Source: Pseudonocardia autotrophica
GTDB lineage: Bacteria > Actinomycetota > Actinomycetes > Mycobacteriales > Pseudonocardiaceae
Reading direction: 5' to 3'
Assembly: GCF_000717175.1 (NCBI RefSeq)
Contig: NZ_JNYD01000059.1
Location: forward strand, 1-12,973
DNA length: 12,973 nt
Shown here: in pieces, positions 7,317 through 12,529 of the stretch
How the letters are laid out: every line of letters starts with the position of its first letter
Position numbering within the stretch: position 1 is the stretch's first letter
The notes under the pieces: model-generated
Databases searched by the model: none
The model's input: the letters and a program-made list of their open reading frames with translations, nothing else
What the model was told of the DNA's origin: nothing
Made by a program: the position numbers and the translations under genes

Positions 7317-7658
7317 TCAGGATCCGGACTGGACCGGGGGGACGTAGAACGACACCTTGCGGATGGTCTCGATCGTCCGCCAAGTGTTCGTGTCCCCGGC
7401 GAACAGCCGGACGACGTCCCCCGGCCCGATCACGATCGTCTCGCCGGTGCGGTGGAAGGTGACCTCCGCCTTACCCTCGAGCACCACGAAGATCTCGTCG
7501 GCCGTGACGCCCTGGTACTCCCCGACCTCGGCTCCCCAGACGTCCACGGCAGTTCCCGCGGTGAGGCCGTCCAGGTAGCGGGCCCCGGTGCGGAATGTCG
7601 ACGTCTTCGGCTTCCAGTCGAGCTCGGCCGAGAAGGCGTTTCCCAGAAGCTGGCTCAC
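7317..7658 (-). CDS. Small cupin-domain protein (Cupin_3-like)
   Basis: A 113-residue single cupin barrel. Strand and turn patterns match the Cupin_3/DUF861 type: VDVWGAEVGEYQG (38-50), ADEIFVVLEGKAEVTF (53-68), IGPGDVVRLFAGDTNTWRTI (77-96) and RKVSFYV (100-106). The classic HxH of cupin motif 1 and the His of motif 2 are absent, so ordinary metal binding is doubtful; Glu55 is kept. The GTG at 7658 sits behind AGGAGA; another GTG four codons earlier is less well placed. It lies between the hydrolase (39 bp upstream) and aldehyde dehydrogenase 2 (65 bp downstream), so it is presumably cotranscribed. Such proteins may be isomerases, ligand binders or assistants in sugar or ureido metabolism; the exact role here is unknown. 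Confidence 0.82.
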   Translation of the reverse strand: MSQLLGNAFSAELDWKPKTSTFRTGARYLDGLTAGTAVDVWGAEVGEYQGVTADEIFVVLEGKAEVTFHRTGETIVIGPGDVVRLFAGDTNTWRTIETIRKVSFYVPPVQSGS

Positions 7659-7681
7659 AGTTCTCCTCACAGGTGTACAGA

Positions 7682-7696
7682 CTCTCGTTTCGAGAG
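7682..7696. repeat. Perfect inverted repeat between the hydrolase and cupin genes
   Basis: CTCTCG and CGAGAG flank TTT, forming a perfect 6-bp inverted repeat in the 39-bp gap. On the minus strand it contains GAAACGAGAG, which resembles the core of the nadV-proximal operator candidate (GAAACGACTC). It could be a variant operator, an internal mRNA hairpin, or chance. Confidence 0.4.
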
Positions 7697-7697
7697 G

Positions 7698-8765
7698 TCA
7701 GTGGTCGGCGTGCGCGCCGCGGGCCGCCGTGAACAGGCGCCGGGGGTTGGCGGTGAGCAGGCTCGCGGTCACCTCGCCCGGGACGCCGTGGCGTTCCAGC
7801 CGGGGCAGGAAGAAGCGGGGCACGTAGCCGTAGCCGTTGCCGCCGTTGCGGGTCCACATCGCCTTCGTGGCCATGTCGTGGCTCAGTAGCAGGCGCTCGG
7901 CGTAGCCCGCGGCGACGAGCGCGGCGACGGCGGCCGCGGTCTGGTGCGGCGCCGGACATTGCCCCTCGCCCGCGTAGAAGAAGGGCATGCCGATCATGTC
8001 GAACTCCAGCCAGACGCCGCGCTCGGCGACGGCCCGCTGGTAGTCCGGGTCCTCGCCGGAGGGGTCCATGTGGCACAGCACGACGGCCTCGGGCCGGACC
8101 CCCTCCTCGTCGAGGACGATGTCGAGGACCTCGTGGGCGCGCCGCTGCCAGCCCGGCAGGTGGACGAACAGCGGGACGCCGAGCTCGCGCTGCGCGCGTG
8201 CGGACGCCCGAAGGTGCGTGCGCTCGGCTTCGGTGAACTGCGGGGAGACCCCGATCTCGCCGATGATGCCGGGCCGGATCCCGGTGTCCCCGACACCATC
8301 GGCGAACTCGGCGAGGATCTCCGCCACCAGATCGTCGACAGTGGTCCGTGCCCGGCGGGCGGAGTGGAAGATGTGCACGTACCAGCCGGAGCCCATGATC
8401 ACGTTGAGCCCGGTCCGCTCCGCGATGTCCCGCAGCGCCAGGGGGTCCCGGCCGACGTCGCCGTTGGTGCAGTCGACGACGGTCCGCCCGCCCGCCTCGA
8501 CGAAGTTCGCCAGCTCCGCGACCGTGGCGTCCGGGTCGTCCTGGGTGGCGTTGTCCCGACAGCAGCGGGGGTCCTCGCGGAGCACCCACTGCATCGACGG
8601 GCTCACCTCCGCGTGGAACAGCGCGCGCTCGGCCGGGTCCTCGGGCTCGGCACGGGGCCTGCCGGACCAGTCGCTGAGCAGGTGCTCGTGGGTGAGCGTC
8701 ATCCCGAGGGCGTCCACCGGAACCGGGCCGCGCACAGTACTGACCAGCACGGTCGGGTCATCCAT
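7698..8765 (-). CDS. Phosphotriesterase-family metal-dependent hydrolase (putative lactonase/esterase)
   Basis: A 355-residue amidohydrolase-fold protein of the phosphotriesterase family, which hydrolyses lactones, esters or phosphotriesters with a two-metal centre. The expected ligands are visible: THEH (His26, His28), GIIGEIG (bridging Glu170), VPLFVHLPG (His202), VVLCHMDPS (His232) and LLLSHD (Asp297). The bridging ligand is Glu, as in phosphotriesterase homology proteins, instead of the carboxylated Lys of true phosphotriesterases and known quorum-quenching lactonases. The ATG at 8765 follows GAAAGAGG. It lies 81 bp after nadV across a strong hairpin (8795-8837) and 39 bp before the cupin. 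In a cluster with a flavin monooxygenase and aldehyde dehydrogenases, hydrolysis of a lactone or ester intermediate is a reasonable inference. Confidence 0.87.
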   Translation of the reverse strand: MDDPTVLVSTVRGPVPVDALGMTLTHEHLLSDWSGRPRAEPEDPAERALFHAEVSPSMQWVLREDPRCCRDNATQDDPDATVAELANFVEAGGRTVVDCTNGDVGRDPLALRDIAERTGLNVIMGSGWYVHIFHSARRARTTVDDLVAEILAEFADGVGDTGIRPGIIGEIGVSPQFTEAERTHLRASARAQRELGVPLFVHLPGWQRRAHEVLDIVLDEEGVRPEAVVLCHMDPSGEDPDYQRAVAERGVWLEFDMIGMPFFYAGEGQCPAPHQTAAAVAALVAAGYAERLLLSHDMATKAMWTRNGGNGYGYVPRFFLPRLERHGVPGEVTASLLTANPRRLFTAARGAHADH

Positions 8766-8794
8766 CGGGTCAACCTCTTTCGTTCGGGTGGAGT

Positions 8795-8837
8795 CCCGGC
8801 GCCCCCGCCCGGGCAGGGTGCGGGCAGGGGCGCCGGG
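8795..8837 (-). terminator. Strong GC hairpin between nadV and the hydrolase gene
   Basis: An 11-bp perfect stem (8795-8805 with 8827-8837, CCCGGCGCCCC / GGGGCGCCGGG) is extended after one mismatch by GCCCG / CGGGC around a 9-nt loop. It starts 10 bases after the nadV stop. No T-run follows on the minus strand, so it is either a T-less actinobacterial terminator or a processing/stability hairpin that sets nadV expression apart from the catabolic genes. Confidence 0.55.
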
Positions 8838-8846
8838 TGGCCGACG

Positions 8847-10301
8847 TCAGGCCGAGACGGCCATCTCCGAGGAGACGGTGCGCATCTGACCGACGTGGTC
8901 GACGTAGTAGGACTCGGGGACCTCCTTCTCGCTGTTCGCGATCAGCTCGGTGAAGTCCCACTTCTTGAGAAGCTTGCCGTTACGGAAGACCGGCTGCAGC
9001 ACGTTGTCCGACTCGGGGATCGACCCCTTCAGCACCGTCGTGTACACGCCGTTCTCGTGCTTGAGCGCGAGCCGGCCCTTCTTCGACACCTTGAACGAGG
9101 CGCCCGTCGGCGACTTGGCGATGCCCCGCCACTCGCCGTTGACACGCACCGCCGACGCCTTCTGGCCGAAGTTCATCGTGTCGCGGTTCCAGTGCTGCAG
9201 CAGGCCACCGCCCATGCCGAACACGGCGTTCTCGGCGGAGAACCCGCGGCGCTCGAGCTCCATGTAGACCTGCGGCAGCGAGTGGAAGTTCACCCCGTCG
9301 CCCTGCACCACCCGGACGAACGGGGGCAGCACCTTGAAGCCCTTGGAGTTCACGGTGTAGCCGAAGATGTCCATCAGCCATCCGGTGGTGTCGGCGGTGA
9401 CCTGGACGATGTCGCCGGAGTCGGGGCGGATCCCGACGAGGCCCGGGAAGTTCCGGATCTGCTCCTTGAGCTCGCCGCCGATGATCTTCTTGACGCAGTG
9501 CTCGTGATCGTAGGTGTCGGTGAGCAGCAGCGCGCAGCCCTCGGGCGCATAGACGTCCAGCATGTTGCGCAGGGCGTCGGCCTCGTGCTCGCGGCCCCAG
9601 GCGCAAAAGCCGGCGTGCTCGGAGTTCGGACCCGAGTTGGAGACCTTTCCCGCGTTGTAGAAGCGCTTCGCGGCGAGGATCCCCGGCACCGTGTCGGACT
9701 GGTCGAAGTTGACCAGGTGCGCCAGACCGCCCAGTGCGGCGGACTGCTGCGAGCTGACCCCGCGAGCACCGTAGTCGTGCAGCATGTTCCGCAGCCCGGC
9801 CGACGAGTCGGCAGTGCGGTCCAGCGCCTCCTTGATGACCATCTTCGACAGCCAGCTGACCGTGCCGATGGTGCTCGGGTACCAGACCGCCCGCAACAGC
9901 GCGGTCTCGAAGAAGCTGGTGGCCCAGAAGTACTTCGGGTCGGTGTTGACCACCTGCACCAGCACGTTGCGGGCCGGCAGGACCGTGCCCTCGGGGACCG
10001 CCTCGATCTCCACGGGCAGGTAGCCGCCGTGGTCGTTCAGGATGCCCAGCCAGTTCTCGCGATTGAAGTGCATCCCCTGCTCGCGGACCACGAACTCGGC
10101 CTCGTCGATGTCCTCGAGCGTGATCGGCTTCATCAGCTTCTCGCGCAGGTAGACCTGGAGACCGACGAACATCGTCACCGGGAACAGCCCGCCGCGGGAC
10201 TCGATGTAGCTGGACACGTACTCCGTGACCTTCGGGTACAGCGGGTAGTGGCAGTGCTTGTAGTTGTCCGTGTCGATGATCAGGTTGTCGAGATACCCCA
10301 T
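8847..10301 (-). CDS. nadV: Nicotinamide phosphoribosyltransferase
   Basis: The 484-residue protein makes nicotinamide mononucleotide from nicotinamide and PRPP. It aligns by eye with human NAMPT along its whole length: DTDNYKHCHYPLYP (10-23), LHDYGARGVSSQ (174-185; Tyr177 and Arg180 at the nicotinamide/PRPP site), SDTVPG (202-207, Asp203), SEHAGFCAWG (227-236, with His229 matching the phosphorylated catalytic His), GIRPDSGD (290-297, Arg292 and Asp294), VVQGDGV (331-337) and FGMGGGLLQ (361-369). The ATG at 10301 is preceded by GAAGGCGGA; longer upstream starts have no homology. It is the promoter-proximal gene of its unit, with operator-like motifs at 10316 and 10474. PRPP would come from the prs gene in the same window. 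The next enzyme, an NMN adenylyltransferase, is not in the window. Confidence 0.96.
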   Translation of the reverse strand: MGYLDNLIIDTDNYKHCHYPLYPKVTEYVSSYIESRGGLFPVTMFVGLQVYLREKLMKPITLEDIDEAEFVVREQGMHFNRENWLGILNDHGGYLPVEIEAVPEGTVLPARNVLVQVVNTDPKYFWATSFFETALLRAVWYPSTIGTVSWLSKMVIKEALDRTADSSAGLRNMLHDYGARGVSSQQSAALGGLAHLVNFDQSDTVPGILAAKRFYNAGKVSNSGPNSEHAGFCAWGREHEADALRNMLDVYAPEGCALLLTDTYDHEHCVKKIIGGELKEQIRNFPGLVGIRPDSGDIVQVTADTTGWLMDIFGYTVNSKGFKVLPPFVRVVQGDGVNFHSLPQVYMELERRGFSAENAVFGMGGGLLQHWNRDTMNFGQKASAVRVNGEWRGIAKSPTGASFKVSKKGRLALKHENGVYTTVLKGSIPESDNVLQPVFRNGKLLKKWDFTELIANSEKEVPESYYVDHVGQMRTVSSEMAVSA

Positions 10302-10315
10302 CGATCCGCCTTCGT

Positions 10316-10329
10316 GAGAGTCGTTTCTA
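10316..10329 (-). promoter_or_regulatory. Operator-like site close to the nadV start
   Basis: The minus strand reads TAGAAACGACTCTC, 14 nt before the ATG. The left half TAGAAACG is identical to the half-site at the monooxygenase promoter, while the right half is diverged. Its position close to the ribosome site would suit a roadblock or overlapping operator. Confidence 0.45.
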
Positions 10330-10473
10330 CTGGTGGACTTCGTGCGCGTTTCGGGGCCGGCCTTCGTAGCGGCCGGCCGGGAGCGTCGCTCAGATCGGAC
10401 GCCCCGTTCACACCCCGCAGAGCCTGGCTCACCGAGCCTGTCGAAGCTAGGGGTCACAAGCGGAATTACACGA
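10330..10473. other. nadV leader region with hairpins
   Basis: I find no convincing gene here. The stretch holds GGCCGGCC (10355-10362) repeated at 10371-10378 around TTCGTAGC, which can fold into an 8-bp stem, and GGCTC-ACC-GAGCC (10426-10438), part of a GAGCCTGTCGAAG sequence ending at 10446. If transcription starts near the distal operator at 10474, nadV would have a structured leader of about 170 nt. I cannot identify a known riboswitch class. Confidence 0.35.
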
Positions 10474-10487
10474 TCGTAACGTTTCTA
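10474..10487 (-). promoter_or_regulatory. Distal operator-like site upstream of nadV
   Basis: The plus strand reads TCGTAACGTTTCTA. The last ten bases match the monooxygenase operator exactly and the outer left half is diverged. CGATCG occurs on both sides (10471 and 10490). It lies 158 bp from the nadV-proximal site, a spacing that could allow looping between two bound dimers, though that is inference. Confidence 0.4.
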
Positions 10488-10877
10488 CCCGATCGAACCT
10501 GGCCGACTTGGGGTAATTCGGGCACGCCGCGACGGGCGACCCTGCGGGCGACCCGGCGACCGCCCGCCGCGCAGCGTTGTCGGACGTGCCCGCGACCAGC
10601 ACGGGCTGGTGGCCGCCGAGCCACCCACCTGCCACGCGACGACCGAGAAGTTCGATGGAATCGATTCTTCCACGGGCACAGCTCGCTCGTCCAGGACGCG
10701 CGAACTCGTTGGGCGAGCAATCCAGCACCGGAAGGCGTCCAGCACCCGGTTGCGCCGCTCCGACGTGACCGGTCCGGAGTCGTTGAGCCCGTAGGACACC
10801 CTGCTCGCCGAAACCTGGGCATGCTCGGCCGCGCCCTTCGCAGTCGGCCGCTTGCGCCTGCGGTCGGACTGCGGCAC
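10485..10877 (-). pseudogene. Decayed LacI-family gene (helix-turn-helix remnant)
   Basis: A GTG-started frame of 130 residues begins PQSDRRRKRPT, matching the start of the LacI gene at 3263 (TQSDRRRRRPT). It continues through a recognisable helix-turn-helix region ending NDSGPVTSERRNRVLDAF (about 32-49). Recognition-helix positions are altered (VSVSTVSHVLN has become VSASRVSYGLN, and MKDVAK has become AKGAAE), so DNA binding is probably lost. After residue 50 (below about 10728) no LacI sensor domain is recognisable and the rest of the frame is unassigned. It is a paralogue of the LacI gene at 2850-3263 and sits in the same order relative to an amidotransferase-like fragment. Confidence 0.75.
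10657..10668. promoter_or_regulatory. Weak operator-like palindrome
   Basis: GGAATCGATTCT contains the perfect 10-bp palindrome GAATCGATTC centred on CG and shares the AGAATCG half-site of the sites at 4101 and 11243. It lies in the unassigned tail of the decayed LacI frame, far from a live promoter, so it may be coincidence. Confidence 0.2.
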
Positions 10878-10899
10878 GTCGCGCTGCCTCCTACCCGTT

Positions 10900-11026
10900 C
10901 CACTGGGGCCTCCACGCGTGCCGCCCGGGACGGTATCGAGGTCCACAGGACGGCGTAGTGCGAACACCCGACGCACTCCGGCAGCGCCCGGTGCGCAGCG
11001 AGGTCGGAGGGTGAAGGAGACCTCCG
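10900..11026 (-). pseudogene. C-terminal fragment of a GATase1-like gene
   Basis: The last 40 or so codons of the gene at 3292-4074 recur here in damaged form. EVSFT is followed after a one-base frameshift by SDLAAHRALPECVGCSHYAV and LWTSIPSRAAR. The intact gene has VAFTSDLAPHWAPPEFVGWE and HYAALWTSILSWAA. Nucleotide identity with 3300-3420 is also easily visible. The fragment joins directly to an aldehyde dehydrogenase fragment at about 11026 and is followed by the LacI relic. Confidence 0.75.
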
Positions 11027-11166
11027 CGATCGACGTCCGCGGTGGCACCGAGTGCGACCGTTCCGGTCGGCTTCGCGGTCGACGGGGTCGAGCACGTCCA
11101 GGGGGCCGAGCTCGACGGGGCGATCCACTCGCCGGCGGGAAAGAAACGATCCGACTCCACCTTCAC
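11027..11166 (-). pseudogene. N-terminal fragment of an aldehyde dehydrogenase
   Basis: About 45 codons of an aldehyde dehydrogenase N-terminus can be read in two frames with two single-base shifts: DRFFPAGEWIAPSSSAP, then LDVLDPVDREA, then TGTVALGATADVDR. This resembles the start of aldehyde dehydrogenase 2 (FYIGGRWVAPTSSDTIDVVD). GTG codons at 11166 and 11160 follow a GGGAGAG site. The catalytic part is gone; the sequence passes straight into the amidotransferase-like C-terminus. Confidence 0.7.
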
Positions 11167-11242
11167 CTCTCTCCCACCGCCGAGAACCTGCACTCAGTCG
11201 ACCATGAAGCGGGCGTACGGCCTCCGTCGGCCCGGCTCTTCA

Positions 11243-11256
11243 TATAAACGATTCTG
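11243..11256 (-). promoter_or_regulatory. LacI-type operator in front of the decayed block
   Basis: The plus strand reads TATAAACGATTCTG, identical over 13 bases to the site at 4101. A -10-like TATATG (11241-11246) adjoins it on the minus strand. It faces the aldehyde dehydrogenase fragment, so a regulated promoter seems to have survived although the genes behind it have not. It might still drive transcription towards nadV, as nothing resembling a strong terminator is seen between. Confidence 0.55.
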
Positions 11257-11504
11257 GTATCGTAGGTCACCTCGCCCTGACAGGTCAAGCACGGCCCGCA
11301 AACCTTCGTCCGCGAGTCGCGCCCGCACGGGAGAGGCGCCTCGATGGCAGCGGCCGGACGAGGCGGTCGCTCCGATCAAGCCGTGCCTCGACGCGGCCTC
11401 AACCACCGGTTCGTGCCACGGCCCGGCCACCATTGCCGACCCGCACAACCGCCGAGCGCGATGTCGGACTCAGCCCGCTGGGGCGGGAGGCGGTGCTGTT
11501 GTTC
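11257..11504. other. Unassigned stretch between the operator and the transposase relic
   Basis: No recognisable gene. An 84-codon minus-strand frame crosses it (11194-11448) and contains GLIGATASSGR and RLADEGLRAVLDLSGRGDL. I could not place it in a family, and GC-rich chance coding is possible. The degraded 5' part of the transposase or the IS end may lie here, but I could not find terminal inverted repeats. Confidence 0.3.
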
Positions 11505-12420
11505 CGCGCACCACGAGCTGCGGGCCGAGGGCTGTGTCCTTGGGTTCGCGCTCGGGGAACACCTCGGCGCGCCGCGCGGGGTGCTGATCGTCGACGAGAC
11601 CGGGTTCCTCAAGGAGGGCACCGAGTCCGCCGGTGTGCAGCGCCAGTACTCGGGCACCGTGGGGCGGGTGGAGAACTGCCGGCTCGGGGTGTCCCTGGCC
11701 TACGCCACAGGCAAGGGCCGCACCGTGATCGACCGCGAGCTCGACCTGCCGTGTCGTGGATCTCAGATCGGCGACGCTGCCGGGAGGCGGCGGTGGCGGT
11801 GCCCGACGAGGTCGATTTCGCCACCGAGGCTGCCCTGGCCAAGGCCAAGCTCGGCCGCGCCCTCGATGCCGGAGTTCCGGCGGCCTTCATAGCGGCGGAC
11901 GAGGCCTACCGGCAGAACTACGAGTTCTGCTCCTGGTGTGAGCGGCGCCGGATCGGCCACGTCGTCGCGGCTCCCCGAAATCAGTCCATCGCGTTGTCCC
12001 TGGACGCCGACATCTCCCGGATCGGCGGCTCACGACAGGCGGACGACCTGGTCGCCCGCGCTCCCGAACGGGCCTGGAAGCTCCGCTCAGCCGGTGCGGG
12101 CGTGAAGGGGGAAGGGTTCTACGACTGGGCCGTGGCCTCGCCGTATCCGCCCGAGAACGCCCCGCCCGGTGGGGCAGATGGCTGCTGGTGTGCGCCGCCA
12201 GATCCTCACCGGTGACCAGCTCCGGGCCGCTGCGGAGCCGGAGCTGGCCTACTCCCTGTGCGCCGGCCGACCGGGCATCACCGACGAGTACCTGATCCCG
12301 GTCGCCGGCACCCGCTGGGCCATCGAGGAATGCTTCCAGACCGCGAAGAACGAAGTCGGACTCGACCAGTACCAAAGTCCGCCGCTACGACGCCTGGTAC
12401 CGGCACATCACCCTCGCGCG
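11505..12420 (+). pseudogene. IS701-family transposase, frameshifted and truncated
   Basis: The IS701-type DDE transposase is readable only across several frames. The first segment is EHLGAPRGVLIVDETGFLKE with SAGVQRQYSGTVGRVENCRL (about 11557-11755). The second includes VPDEVDFATEAALAKAKLGR, DAGVPAAFIAADEAY and APERAWKLRSAG (about 11757-12160). The third is VAGTRWAIEECFQTAKNEVG (about 12300-12360), and the last is VRRYDAWYRHITLA. The DDE positions are visible as VDETGF, AADEAY and AIEECF. At least four frameshifts and a missing N-terminus of roughly 90 residues make it inactive. The C-terminal end after HITLA is also lost. It is the only long coding relic on the plus strand besides its neighbour and marks past insertion-sequence activity next to the decayed gene block. 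Confidence 0.85.
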
Positions 12421-12529
12421 TAGGACACGCATCGTGTTGCCGGTGGCTTGGACGTCGTTTCAGGAGTGATGATCCCGGTCCTGCCAGTGCTGGCGGAGCT
12501 GACGGCATCGGTGTATGCCTGCGGGTCGT

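Noticed and set aside
7251..7383. The longer start of aldehyde dehydrogenase 2
   Set aside because: The extra 44 residues overlap the cupin gene, are Arg/His-rich without homology, and the GTG at 7251 fits the family N-terminus and the ribosome site.
10302..10473. A known NAD- or nicotinamide-sensing riboswitch in the nadV leader
   Set aside because: Hairpins are present but I could not match the conserved core of any class; only a covariance search could decide.
7944..10958. A 1004-codon plus-strand open frame antisense to nadV and the hydrolase
   Set aside because: It mirrors the GC-rich codon bias of two clearly homologous minus-strand genes, its composition is His/Arg/Val/Asp-rich, and it shows no domain.
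10485..11048. A single intact 187-residue minus-strand protein
   Set aside because: Its upstream part is an out-of-frame amidotransferase-like fragment and its middle part a degenerate LacI domain, so it is better read as a fusion of relics.
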